Assembly (NCBI GenBank): GCA_023419605.1
Contig: JAEZXR010000059.1
Span: 1-18,230 of the forward strand
DNA: 18,230 nt
Reading direction: 5' to 3'
Source of the DNA: Bacillota bacterium
GTDB lineage: Bacteria; Bacillota; Clostridia; Acetivibrionales; JAEZXR01
Positions 1-8,950 of the stretch are shown piece by piece. A program made the position numbers and the translations under genes. Position 1 is the first letter of the stretch, and the number at the start of each line of letters is the position of its first letter. A model generated the notes under the pieces. It ran no database searches. It had not been told where the DNA came from and was given only the letters and a program-made list of their open reading frames with translations.

Positions 1-120
1 CGGAGTTGGGGGCGGGGTTGGTGTTGGCGTCGGGGTTGGTGTTGGGGTCGGGGTTGGCGTCGGATTTGGTGTTGGGGTCGGAGTCGGTGTCGGTGTTGGT
101 CCTGGTCCTGGTCCGACTGG
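1..120 (-). repeat. Pro-Thr dipeptide repeat linker in the surface protein
   Basis: The plus strand reads as a GT/GGGGT-rich simple repeat. In the minus-strand frame it encodes PVGPGPGP followed by alternating Pro and Thr, with single Asn and Pro substitutions. Such low-complexity linkers usually span the cell wall between repeats and an anchor. The repeat begins exactly where the last 101-codon unit ends and continues past the window edge, so its full length is unknown. Length changes by slippage are plausible. Confidence 0.9.
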
Positions 121-3100
121 AGAATCAACCACCTTTACTTCCACCTGTCGCTGCACCGCTTCCGTCTGGTCACTGTCAGCCCATGCAATATTAATAATCC
201 GTCCCCTTTGCCGATCAGCCGCCGTTGCCTTATAGGTCCCTGTGAAAGTCTCCGTCCGGTTTACAGCCAGTGCAGGCAAGGTCCTCTGGATTCCCAGCAT
301 CTCATCCTGAACCGTGACATTGGTTAGAGGAACGTCGCCATTGTTGGTCACCTCAATAGTGTAGGAAACAGTACCTCCTACCGTAACCTGGGTCTTATCG
401 GCGGATTTCACCAGCATAAGGCTTGGGTTTGCGATAACCGGAACACTCCAGGAAGCATAGACAGCACCCGTCACGGAGCTGTAGGCGGAGGCCCTGTTAA
501 TAAGCACTCCCGGCCAGTCAGAAGGCAGTACAGTGTAGGTTCCTGTCCGGTATACGGCTTCTCCTACCGTCAACGGCCCCAAATATTCCGAAATGTTCAG
601 CATCCTGTCTTCCAGGTAGACATGCTCCAATACCGTGTCTCCCGTATTGGTAACCGTAATCAGGTAGGATACCTGCTGCCCGACTCTCACCGGTTCACTG
701 GGACCCGTTTTTTCGATCTTCAGTCCCGGGTTGGTGCGAATGTCGACAATGCTGGAGGCTGAGGTTTCCCCTGTTTCGTCACTGGAAGCGACAGCTGTGT
801 TGACCAGGGGTCCGGGCAAGTCTTTCAGGGCCACGGTATAACTGATAGTTCTGTAAACCGATTGCCCTACCGTCAGGCTCCCCAATGTCTCGTCAAAGCC
901 CAGCAGGCCATCTCTCAACCGTACCGAATGCAGTGTAATATCGCCTGTATTGGTCACTGTAAGGGTATAGTTTATAACTTCTCCCAACTGCGCCGGACTG
1001 TGCGATGCCGTTTTTTTAAGCTCCAGACCGGGATTTGTGTTCAGACTCACGCTCCATGAATCCGTGACACTTCCGGTTTCATCACTGGAGGCCGATGCCG
1101 TATTGATGATGGGACCCGGAACATCGATCTGGCTTACGGTGTAGCTGGCGTGTTTATATACGGCTTCCCCCACGGCCAACTCGCTTACATATTCATTGAT
1201 TCCCAGCATCGCATCCTTTACATATACATTATGCAGTACGGTTTCACCCGTATTTACTGCTTTCAATGTATACTGGATCACGTCGCCCACTTTCGCCGTT
1301 GTCTTATCTCCAACCTTCTTGAAGGTTAAAGAAGGTATCGGCGCAAATCCAAAATCCACATCCGTTCTGTTCTCACTTGCCAACAAAACTACCGTAGTCT
1401 TCTGGTCCAGGCTTCCATCCAACTCATAGCTGGCTCTCAATCCTTGGGGTATACTGCGTATATCCAGTACCACCGTGTAATTTCCTGCCGGCAAATGGGT
1501 GAAGGAATAATACCCGTTTTCATTCGTAGAAGTAGTGTCCAATATATTTCCCTGGCCATCCTTCAACGACAAGATAACATTTGCAATTCCCTTTTCTCCA
1601 GGGTCCTGCTTTCCGTCTTCATTAAAATCCAACCATACGTAGTCTCCAATGGACCCTGTAGGATTGTATCCAAAATCCAGCGTCATATTTTTCTCACCCG
1701 GTGATAGGGTAGCGGTACTTTTATGATCTTTTGCAGCATCGGGGTCATAGGTCTGGTATATGCCTTCCGGCAGTGTGCCTGTATCAAGCTGCACCGTGTA
1801 GGTTCCAGCAGGCAGGTAATCAAAGGTATACCAGCCCTGTGAATCGGTCCGGGTTTCTGCCAGCTGTTGGCCGTTTTCATCCAGAAGCAGCACTCTTACG
1901 TTGGAGATTCCACTTTCTCCCGGATCCTTTTTCCCGTTTTCATTCCGGTCGTACCAGACGGTATCCCCCAGGGCTGCCGAGTGGACATAACCGAAATCAA
2001 TGTCGCGGATATGTGCGCCATTGGCTAGCGGTACCGGGGTGGAGCTATCCTTGTTTCCATCCTTGTCATAGCTGGCAGTCAGTCCATCCGGGACCAGGGT
2101 TGCCGTGTTTACCGTCACTGTATAAGCACCTGACTCAAGTCCTTCAAACAAGTAATAACCGGCTGCATCTGTCCGGGTAGTCCGAATCACCGTTCCATGA
2201 CCGTCTTTCAGTATCACTTCTACATTGGCGATTCCATTGGCAGGGCCTTCATCTTGAAGCCCATTTGCATTGGCGTCCAGCCAGACATAATCCCCGATAG
2301 AGCCCAAAGCTTTAACCTGAGCCGTATCGGTATCCGATGGATTTATTCCGCCTGGAATATCCTCTCCCGTTTTTGTTACAGGATTCCCCGAAACTGCTGC
2401 CGTATTCAGCAGATCCCCATTAATAACGGTTTCATAGTAGAACACCAGCTTTTCATCCTCCTGGGATTCCTTGTGCCCCTGCAGGAGGGTATTGCTGTCA
2501 AAGATAGGATAGCTGCTTAGTTCAGGGATGAGCGTCAGATGATTCACGTTTGGAATCTTCAAAGCCGCATCCGTAATTGCAATATTATTTAAGGCAGTAT
2601 CCCCCACATTGGTCACCGTAAATACATAGGTAACCTTCGTGCCATTAACTCCGCTTACCAGTTTGGAAGCCAGGACTTCTCCATAGTGCCCTTTAATATA
2701 TTCCAGTTGGTTATCGCCGACCAGGACATTTTTCTGGAGTTTTATGCCGGGGTCTCCCAAATAGTGAGTGTCATTGCTGGACGGTCCCTCGTCGGAGGCC
2801 ACTGTGGCCGTATTGACGATGGGTCCCGGCAGATCGCTTTCTACAACCGTATAGGTGTATGGGATCGTACGTGTTTCACCGGCTGCAAGGACTCCGATAT
2901 TCCCCGGAAGGGTGAACTTGGAATCCACTACGACTACATTGTGTAAATCCGTACTTCCGATATTTTTGACAGTAACGGTATAGTCTACCTTACTTCCTGC
3001 CTTCAGCAGCTCTTTTAGGTTTTGTTTTACACCGGTCTTTTTGATTACAATCCCCTTTGTATCCACCACTGCACTGGCCTGTTTTGTGCCCGTATCCGTA

Positions 3101-6100
3101 TGTGTAGCAGTTACCGTATTGGTAATTTTTGCATGAGCAGGATTTGCGTCGGACATACTCAGCAAATCGGAAGCCTTTACCGTATAAGTTCCTGTCAGGG
3201 TTCTGGATTCTCCGGGATTTAAGCTCACCTTTACATTGGCGACACTGGCAATCTTCGGATCATTCACAGTAATATTGTTCAGCCGTATACTTCCCTTGTT
3301 AGTTACGGTAATCTCATAGGTAACGACCTGCCCTACTGCATAAGGGCCGGTACCCGACACCGCTTTTTTGGTAATTTCCATATGTGCGATATCTACATTC
3401 ACCTGTGCTTCTTCCGTACGGGTCGTGTTGTCACTTATGGCCTTGACCCGATTATTGATCTTTTGCGTTACCCCGGAGTCTGCAATATCACTGGCCTGTA
3501 CCGTATATTTCGCAGTCCGCGTTTTTGTTTCTTTCGGCGCTAAGTCTCCGATTGTATTTCCTCCGATCAGCGTTAAGGAATCGGTACCATGGCCGGCTGT
3601 CAGCGTATCCTCGGTAATTCTCACATTTTTCAGGGTGACGCTGCCTGTGTTTTTGGCTGTTATGGTGTAGGTGATGGTATCTCCTACTTTTGCCTTGCTA
3701 TTGGCAGTCTTCGTTACGGTCAGGTCCTTCAACCCTACCGCGCAGTCATCCTTCACCACGTAACGGATATCTCCGTGCACGGCGGAGGCTTCATTGACAA
3801 AAGGTCCCGGCAGGTCCGCTTCCTTCACCACGCAGCTTCCCTGTACCTCTGCAAACCCGCCTTTAGCAACGTCCACAGTAATGCTGGAAGTCCCCGTCCC
3901 TGTAAAGGTAATTTTGGGATCATGAATGGTAACGCCCTGCAAAGCTACATTGCCGTTGTTGGTTACCCGGATTGTATAATGAAGGGTATCTCCCACCTCA
4001 GCTTCCGTCTCAAGGCTTGTTTTTACAATGGATAGATCTGCGATATCCACAGACTCCGCAGCTTCCTTGGGAGGATCATCTTCCGTCCCTCCCTGGTGCG
4101 TTTCATTAGACCACACCTTTACCGTGTTATCCAGGGCAGTTCCATCCACATCTCCGGAAGTAACCGTATATTCGCCTTCCAGGTAGAAGGTCTTTCCTAC
4201 TTCGAGCTCATGAATGACTACATAAGGCTTACTGCCGGTATTCCCAGCGGCGTTCACGGAAGGATGCTGATTTACAGTGATTAGATTATTTTCATCCAAA
4301 CCCGCCTTTGTAAAAATAAAACCGCTTTGTTCCCGGTCCATCACATCCTGCACCTTTACATTGTGGAGAGGAACTGAACCGGTATTTTTAACGCCGATCC
4401 GGTAAACGACCCGTTCTCCCTTGTTTACAGGCTTTGTTGCAGGATCGATAGCAGGTTTATTTACCACAGCTACGGCCTTCTTGGAGACTTCCATATTTGC
4501 TGAGGCCTTATAGACCAACCCCAGGTCCACATCGTGGTTTTTCTCTGCTACACCGATTGTGATATCGTCGGTACGGACTACTTTCACGCCTCCCACATCA
4601 ATCTCTTCGGCATCGGAATCCGTTTTCGGTGTTGAACCCAGCGCATGCTTTGTTGTAACCTTATAATAATCCGGCAGCTCAAACACCACATAGTAGGTTC
4701 CCGCGCTCAGGTTGGGAAACAGGTAATATCCCGGTTTGCCATTCTGGTCATCGGCAGTTAGGGTTTCATCCAGCTGGGTATTGTCTGCCGCATTCATCAG
4801 CTTCACCTTGATTCCGTTGATACCGGCAGCCTGGGGATCGTATCCATCATCCTGAATACCGTTTCCATTACTGTCAAACCATACAAAATCCCCAATCTGA
4901 GACCTCGGGTCATCGACCACCCTAAAGCCCACCTTAACAGGCTCCGTAGGATTCAGTACCACCCCCGCTGCCGTGGTGAGCCTGACTCCAAAGGAATTCC
5001 AGGTCACCTGGTTCTGGGGTGCATTGACAGGTGCACGCATCTTCCACTCCAGCACAATTTTCTTCCCAGGCTCCAACCCTTGCCCTCCATTGATATTTTT
5101 GATATCAAAATACAAAGATTGGATGCTGGTAATATCAAAATTGTCCGGAAGGTTTTCCATCCAGTAGACGCCATCTGCCTTGCTGTAGGTGAAGTTAGCA
5201 TACTGCTTATCCGCGGAAGTACTATAGTACACAAAAATATCCGCAGTAACGCCATCCTTGCTGTAGGAACCGGAAGGAATCTTCTCAATGAGATTGGGCC
5301 GCCACTCGGATTTTCTCTCTTGCGAGGTGAGTACCGCGGTATCTCCCTTGTGGGGGAGAATATCCAATACCTCAATGTTCTTCAGCCATGCGTTGCCGTC
5401 GTTTTCTATGACCAGCTGATAATCCGCAGTTCCTCCGGCAATGGTGTTTCCGTAGTCCGGAAACTTACTGTAACCGTTATCCAGCTCTCCCTTGTTCCAT
5501 TTTGTAGCCACTACGGAAGCAACTTCATTGATATAGACCTTGTCTGAAGCCTTCACCAGGTATTCTTCCTGGCCCGGGTTTCCGTCCAAGCCCTTTAGGT
5601 CCCGAATGCTCCCTTTATCCGCCCAGTCATGGCCATCTCCGCCGCCCCACCAGAAGCCCGCGTCCAAATCCTCATGGGTAGTAATATAGAGCTCATTCTC
5701 ATATTCCCGTGTGTTGGTTATGGTCGGCGGGGTATGAAGTCTGATTTTTGCATTATATTGAAGCTGAACACTGCTTCCCACTGCAATCGAAAAATCTGTA
5801 GGCCAATGCCATTTCAACAGGGTTCTTCCTGTGTTGTTGAAATTATCAATTTTTTCAAAGACAGGCTGTACCGATGTACCGGACAGACTCCAGGTTCCTT
5901 CTTGATAATCCAACCGCTCCGGCAGTAAATCATAGACGACGGGATTCTTATACTCCCCTGTGGCATCCGGCTTATTGGCTATATTCAATGTAAAGGTAAC
6001 AGTGTCTCCCGGAATGTAGTATAGGCTGCTATCATGACTTTTTTGCGGGTTCAGCCACGGTTTGGGCTTGTTGATTTTAAAAGTTGCAGTACCGGTCAGC

Positions 6101-7515
6101 ACTTCTTCTTTCCCACTATAGGTATATGTGAGCTTTGCGGTATTGCTTACCGTATCTCCATGCAGAACCGGTTTCCCTTCCGAATCCGGGTTGATGACCG
6201 TACCTTCCAGGGTGATTTGTCCGGCTTCAAAACCGGCAGGTACCGTTCCAAAGTCCCATCGAAGCCCTGTAAGCCAATCGTCGGATGCAAGATTGAAATT
6301 TTTCACTTCCACGTAGCCCTGCGTTTTTTCTGCCGCAGTGATGGCGTGGGCTGCCCATATATTTTTCTGGGTCTTGTACTCGAACACATAGCTTTGCTCT
6401 CTATTGAGCTGGGGCAGCGTTATTTTTTCATACTTCAATTGTGCCGGAAGGGAGGTATCCTCCACGACAAATTGGCTTAACGCAACGTTACCCGGATTTT
6501 TGATCCCAGTAATGTAAAATTGCTGTTTTTGCCCAATGGTGCGGTACTCATACTGCCGTGTTTTCTGAAAACCAATATCACCCCCTGAGGGAGGGTTTGG
6601 TTTCACGAAGGTAGTCGATGCATGCGCCGACGGAATCGGTACTGCTTGCCCGTTTGTGTCCTTTCCTGCGGCATTTACCGTATTCGTTACCGAATCCCCG
6701 GTGTGAAAAGACTCCTCCGGATACCTTACGGTTACTTCCCTCGAATACGATTTTCCCACATCCGCATTTCCGATATTCCATGTAACCGTGTGGTTTGCGG
6801 CCGAATAGGTACCGCCGCCCGTGGCAGAAACAAAGACTGAATCCTTGGGCAATACATCCGTTAAAACGACATTGTTGAGTTTCATATGTCCATAGGGCTC
6901 TGTCATGTCCTCCAGTAATTCTACCCTGTAAGTAACTTCCGAACCGACTACAGGACTCATGCCTGGCATAATCTGGGTTTTAACCGTTTTCCAGTAGCTC
7001 TGTGCACCAAAGGTTTCAACGATGGCAGGAATACTGGAAACAGGTATAACATCCTTTGCCTGTATGGTTGCCGTATTACTGATCTTCGTCCCGTTAAGCA
7101 CGGAACCGTTTTTTATACGAACATTAACCTGCAATACTCCTGTAGTTCCCGCCTCCAGCGTATCCTCCCCCTTATTCACCAGAGTAATTGTCAGCTTTCT
7201 GGTGCCGGGATCGTACTGGATCTCTTTTGTGTGATTATTCCTTGCGACGCTGATATATTCCAAATTCTCGTCCAGAAAATCTTCTACCGTTACATTCTGA
7301 TAGTCATGCTCCACATCATTGACAGAATAAAAGATGTTGTAATGAAATTGCTGTCCTGTCTTTATCTTGTCAACGCTGGTCTCCTTTTTAATGGACAAAG
7401 GATTTCCAGCAGCATAGGAGGTAAAGACCTGCATAGGGCTCATCATCTGGAATAACACAGCAACCAAGGTTATAAGAGCTACCCGGTATTTACTTTTTTT
7501 GTTCGTTGCTTTCAC
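1..7515 (-). CDS. Giant secreted surface protein with DUF11 and SdrD-B repeats (3' end outside window)
   Basis: One uninterrupted frame runs from a GTG at 7515-7513 to the window edge: 2505 codons with no stop, C-terminus not seen. GGAGGT at 7521-7526, five bases before the GTG, fixes the start. Residues 1-36 form a signal peptide: a lysine-rich start, a hydrophobic stretch VALITLVAVLF, and an Ala-type cleavage site near SYAA. Residues about 40-865 are several diverged beta-sandwich adhesin domains containing DUF11-like phrases such as LTDVLPKDSVFVSA. An SdrD-B-like module (IGDFVWFDSNGNGIQDD) begins near residue 874. DUF11-type domains fill about 1010-1735, with motifs such as VGDTITYTITAKNTGS. 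Three tandem SdrD-B modules follow (1740-2059), then four exact 101-residue DUF11 repeats (2062-2465), then a Pro-Thr linker. The DxNxNG loops resemble calcium-binding loops. The architecture fits a cell-wall adhesin or S-layer-associated protein. Whether it ends in a sorting signal or another anchor cannot be seen. Ligand unknown. Confidence 0.93.
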   Translation of the reverse strand, partial: MKATNKKSKYRVALITLVAVLFQMMSPMQVFTSYAAGNPLSIKKETSVDKIKTGQQFHYNIFYSVNDVEHDYQNVTVEDFLDENLEYISVARNNHTKEIQYDPGTRKLTITLVNKGEDTLEAGTTGVLQVNVRIKNGSVLNGTKISNTATIQAKDVIPVSSIPAIVETFGAQSYWKTVKTQIMPGMSPVVGSEVTYRVELLEDMTEPYGHMKLNNVVLTDVLPKDSVFVSATGGGTYSAANHTVTWNIGNADVGKSYSREVTVRYPEESFHTGDSVTNTVNAAGKDTNGQAVPIPSAHASTTFVKPNPPSGGDIGFQKTRQYEYRTIGQKQQFYITGIKNPGNVALSQFVVEDTSLPAQLKYEKITLPQLNREQSYVFEYKTQKNIWAAHAITAAEKTQGYVEVKNFNLASDDWLTGLRWDFGTVPAGFEAGQITLEGTVINPDSEGKPVLHGDTVSNTAKLTYTYSGKEEVLTGTATFKINKPKPWLNPQKSHDSSLYYIPGDTVTFTLNIANKPDATGEYKNPVVYDLLPERLDYQEGTWSLSGTSVQPVFEKIDNFNNTGRTLLKWHWPTDFSIAVGSSVQLQYNAKIRLHTPPTITNTREYENELYITTHEDLDAGFWWGGGDGHDWADKGSIRDLKGLDGNPGQEEYLVKASDKVYINEVASVVATKWNKGELDNGYSKFPDYGNTIAGGTADYQLVIENDGNAWLKNIEVLDILPHKGDTAVLTSQERKSEWRPNLIEKIPSGSYSKDGVTADIFVYYSTSADKQYANFTYSKADGVYWMENLPDNFDITSIQSLYFDIKNINGGQGLEPGKKIVLEWKMRAPVNAPQNQVTWNSFGVRLTTAAGVVLNPTEPVKVGFRVVDDPRSQIGDFVWFDSNGNGIQDDGYDPQAAGINGIKVKLMNAADNTQLDETLTADDQNGKPGYYLFPNLSAGTYYVVFELPDYYKVTTKHALGSTPKTDSDAEEIDVGGVKVVRTDDITIGVAEKNHDVDLGLVYKASANMEVSKKAVAVVNKPAIDPATKPVNKGERVVYRIGVKNTGSVPLHNVKVQDVMDREQSGFIFTKAGLDENNLITVNQHPSVNAAGNTGSKPYVVIHELEVGKTFYLEGEYTVTSGDVDGTALDNTVKVWSNETHQGGTEDDPPKEAAESVDIADLSIVKTSLETEAEVGDTLHYTIRVTNNGNVALQGVTIHDPKITFTGTGTSSITVDVAKGGFAEVQGSCVVKEADLPGPFVNEASAVHGDIRYVVKDDCAVGLKDLTVTKTANSKAKVGDTITYTITAKNTGSVTLKNVRITEDTLTAGHGTDSLTLIGGNTIGDLAPKETKTRTAKYTVQASDIADSGVTQKINNRVKAISDNTTRTEEAQVNVDIAHMEITKKAVSGTGPYAVGQVVTYEITVTNKGSIRLNNITVNDPKIASVANVKVSLNPGESRTLTGTYTVKASDLLSMSDANPAHAKITNTVTATHTDTGTKQASAVVDTKGIVIKKTGVKQNLKELLKAGSKVDYTVTVKNIGSTDLHNVVVVDSKFTLPGNIGVLAAGETRTIPYTYTVVESDLPGPIVNTATVASDEGPSSNDTHYLGDPGIKLQKNVLVGDNQLEYIKGHYGEVLASKLVSGVNGTKVTYVFTVTNVGDTALNNIAITDAALKIPNVNHLTLIPELSSYPIFDSNTLLQGHKESQEDEKLVFYYETVINGDLLNTAAVSGNPVTKTGEDIPGGINPSDTDTAQVKALGSIGDYVWLDANANGLQDEGPANGIANVEVILKDGHGTVIRTTRTDAAGYYLFEGLESGAYTVTVNTATLVPDGLTASYDKDGNKDSSTPVPLANGAHIRDIDFGYVHSAALGDTVWYDRNENGKKDPGESGISNVRVLLLDENGQQLAETRTDSQGWYTFDYLPAGTYTVQLDTGTLPEGIYQTYDPDAAKDHKSTATLSPGEKNMTLDFGYNPTGSIGDYVWLDFNEDGKQDPGEKGIANVILSLKDGQGNILDTTSTNENGYYSFTHLPAGNYTVVLDIRSIPQGLRASYELDGSLDQKTTVVLLASENRTDVDFGFAPIPSLTFKKVGDKTTAKVGDVIQYTLKAVNTGETVLHNVYVKDAMLGINEYVSELAVGEAVYKHASYTVSQIDVPGPIINTASASSDETGSVTDSWSVSLNTNPGLELKKTASHSPAQLGEVINYTLTVTNTGDITLHSVRLRDGLLGFDETLGSLTVGQSVYRTISYTVALKDLPGPLVNTAVASSDETGETSASSIVDIRTNPGLKIEKTGPSEPVRVGQQVSYLITVTNTGDTVLEHVYLEDRMLNISEYLGPLTVGEAVYRTGTYTVLPSDWPGVLINRASAYSSVTGAVYASWSVPVIANPSLMLVKSADKTQVTVGGTVSYTIEVTNNGDVPLTNVTVQDEMLGIQRTLPALAVNRTETFTGTYKATAADRQRGRIINIAWADSDQTEAVQRQVEVKVVDSPVGPGPGPTPTPTPTPTPNPTPTPTPTPTPTPTPTPPPTP
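121..1332 (-). repeat. Four tandem 303-bp units encoding DUF11-type domains
   Basis: Units occupy 1332-1030, 1029-727, 726-424 and 423-121. Each is exactly 303 bp, or 101 codons, and the four proteins align without gaps. Each begins with a pattern like (S/G)L-x-x-x-K, then a VG-x-x-x-x-Y-x-x-x-x-x-N-x-G core (for example LTVTNTGD), then a VGEAVY-like segment. The first three end with SSDETG- or SSVTG-like and NP segments. The last unit is the most diverged and ends at the Pro-Thr linker. An equal period with diverged sequence suggests tandem duplication followed by divergence under length constraint. Confidence 0.9.
1339..2298 (-). repeat. Three tandem SdrD-B-type modules in the surface protein
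   Basis: Module starts are marked by IGDYVWLDANANG (about 2298), LGDTVWYDRNENG (about 1971) and IGDYVWLDFNEDG (about 1650), spaced 327 and 321 bp. Each continues with a G-(I/V)-x-N-V-x-(V/L) strand, a TD-x-x-G-x-Y-x-F turn, a GxYTV strand and a closing DFG(Y/F). This is the SdrD B-like/Cna-B-like fold found in Gram-positive adhesins. The D-x-N-x-(N/D)-G loops are likely calcium sites. A fourth, separate copy begins near 4896. Confidence 0.85.
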
Positions 7516-7596
7516 AACCGACCTCCTTCCTTTGGTTTTAAATATCTGCTTCTTTCAAAAAATGTAATTTTACAAATCTCCCCCTCTATTGAAATT

Positions 7597-7612
7597 TATA
7601 GGATTCCCTATA
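7597..7612. repeat. Short inverted repeat in the surface-gene leader
   Basis: The arms tatagg and cctata flank a 4-base spacer, 82 bases upstream of the surface-protein start codon. If transcription begins near 7615, the repeat lies at or just after the start point, where it could be an operator or a small hairpin. There is no T run, so it is not a terminator. Confidence 0.4.
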
Positions 7613-7620
7613 TGGTCAAT

Positions 7621-7654
7621 ATGGTACTATGTTATTCTCACAAATTTCTCACAA
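7621..7654 (-). promoter_or_regulatory. Putative SARP-type promoter: 11-bp-period direct repeats plus -10
   Basis: On the minus strand TTGTGAGAA occurs at 7654-7646 and again at 7643-7635, a perfect 9-bp direct repeat with an 11-bp period. Exactly 8 bp later is TACCAT (7626-7621), a 4 of 6 match to the -10 consensus, with no good -35 at normal spacing. SARP-family activators are known to bind direct heptamers with an 11-bp period located 8 bp upstream of the -10 box, replacing the -35. The site lies about 105 bp upstream of the surface-protein start and immediately downstream of a SARP-type regulator gene. Binding by that regulator is inferred. Confidence 0.5.
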
Positions 7655-7679
7655 GAACTGGAAATTTTAAGAAGACAGT

Positions 7680-7722
7680 AAAAAAGGAAGATGGTGGCCA
7701 TTACCGCTCCATCTTCCTTTTT
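7680..7722 (-). terminator. Rho-independent terminator after the response regulator gene
   Basis: A perfect 14-bp stem (7681-7694 with 7709-7722) with a 14-base loop is followed on the minus strand by six T residues (7685-7680). The hairpin overlaps the regulator's stop codon at 7703-7701. Because the stem ends are A/T runs on both sides it could also stop plus-strand transcription. It separates the regulator transcript from the surface-protein transcript. Confidence 0.9.
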
Positions 7723-8837
7723 GCGTTCACTGCCCGGTACAGTTTTTTTGCTCTTGCACTTGGTTCCAGATCCAGCTCTTCCTTCAATATTTTTTTCAGC
7801 TGCTTATAGTGCATGGAAAGTTTTATCCGGTCCTCCATGGCATAATATACTTCAAGAAGCAATTCGTGCGCCTGTTCGTTCAGAGGGTTCAACTTGATGA
7901 GTTTTTTCAGGTTCTCCTCCGTTTTTTCGTATTCCCTTGCTTCCATATAATATCTTGAAATATCACTGATCATCGCAGCATACTGCCGGTTCAGCCTTTC
8001 ATTCCACTCTTCACTCCAGAGGTAATCCTTACCCTCAAACAGGTTTCCTTTAAAAGTGGATACCATCCTTTCGAACTCATCGATATTCCCGGCATTCACC
8101 TTTTTATTTTCCCAGGCAAATTCCTCCAATGCAAATGCATCACAATGAAAACTCTGAACATTCCCTCTATAACTTCCCTGTTTGGATTCGATTGCATTTT
8201 CAATCCCTGCTCTATTCAGTGTACTCTTTAGCAGGTATATGGCATTATGCAGGCTATGCTCGGCTTTTTCGGGTTCCCAGTCGGGCCACAGCATCTCACA
8301 GAGCTTCCACTTGCTCACATACTCGCCCTTGCAAAATACCAAATAAGCGAAGATCTCTTCTGCTTTTGATGTAGTCCATTTGATGGGTACAGTACTGTTT
8401 TTCTCAAAAACTTCAAAGGACCCCAGGCAAAAAATGCTATGTTTTTTTACTTTTGCAGTCATCTTATTCATTGCCGAGTATCTTCTTATTATTTTTTCCG
8501 CAGCCGCATGGATATCTTTTTCCATCACCGGTTTTAAAATATAGTCAGCAGCACTCACTCTAAATGCATCAACCGCATAGTCACGATGTGCCGTTACAAA
8601 AACAATCTGGATGGCATCATTCTGCTCATGAATTTTTTCGGCCAGCTTCATTCCATCCATTCCTGGCATTTCCACATCCAGAAATACAACTTCCGGCTGC
8701 AAAAACAGAATCTCGTCCAGTGCTTCCCTGGAATTTGTAAACTCGCCAACAATCTTCAGGTACGGGTTTCTCTCAATCATCTTTCGCATTAAATACAAAC
8801 TTGGCTTTTCGTCCTCTACAATGACCACATTGAACAT
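7701..8837 (-). CDS. Response regulator with SARP/BTAD output domain
   Basis: A 378-residue two-component regulator. Residues 1-115 form a receiver domain: acidic pocket E8-D9, phospho-acceptor D54 in FLDVEMPGMDG, switch threonine T82 and K102 in LKP. Residues about 134-226 are an OmpR-like winged helix (LGSFEVF, then KAEEIFAYLVF). Residues about 232-370 are a TPR-like bacterial transcriptional activator domain. I start at ATG 8837, six bases after a GGGGGT, because the longer in-frame extension to 9017 runs through a strong terminator hairpin and has no domain content. No sensor kinase is in the window, so the input is unknown. It probably acts as a cytoplasmic transcription activator. The direct repeats before the downstream surface gene make that gene the obvious candidate target. 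Confidence 0.9.
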   Translation of the reverse strand: MFNVVIVEDEKPSLYLMRKMIERNPYLKIVGEFTNSREALDEILFLQPEVVFLDVEMPGMDGMKLAEKIHEQNDAIQIVFVTAHRDYAVDAFRVSAADYILKPVMEKDIHAAAEKIIRRYSAMNKMTAKVKKHSIFCLGSFEVFEKNSTVPIKWTTSKAEEIFAYLVFCKGEYVSKWKLCEMLWPDWEPEKAEHSLHNAIYLLKSTLNRAGIENAIESKQGSYRGNVQSFHCDAFALEEFAWENKKVNAGNIDEFERMVSTFKGNLFEGKDYLWSEEWNERLNRQYAAMISDISRYYMEAREYEKTEENLKKLIKLNPLNEQAHELLLEVYYAMEDRIKLSMHYKQLKKILKEELDLEPSARAKKLYRAVNAKRKMER

Positions 8838-8904
8838 GCTGCTGACCCCCATCACCACTGAAATCAAAAACAGGCTATTAAAACCAACTCGAATTTTCCC
8901 CAAA

Positions 8905-8950
8905 TAAAAACCCAATATTCGGAGACTCTTTTGCAGCTCTGAATATTGGG
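8905..8950 (-). terminator. Rho-independent terminator in the leader of the response regulator gene
   Basis: A 14-bp stem (8937-8950 with 8911-8924, one G-U wobble, 12-base loop) is followed on the minus strand by TTTTTATTT. It lies 167 bp after the cyclase stop and 68 bp before the regulator start. It may simply end the cyclase transcript. Because a long untranslated stretch precedes it and the next gene follows closely, it could also act as an attenuator. I see no separate clear promoter between it and the regulator start. Confidence 0.85.

Noticed and set aside
1..194. Plus-strand GT-rich reading frame and apparent simple-sequence or CRISPR-like repeat
   Set aside because: It is the complement of the Pro-Thr coding linker in the minus-strand surface gene; there are no unique spacers.
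862..7455. Many short plus-strand reading frames, and short minus-strand frames such as 5004-5375 and 6578-6781
   Set aside because: All lie opposite or out of frame within the single continuous surface-protein gene and have low-complexity or non-protein-like composition.
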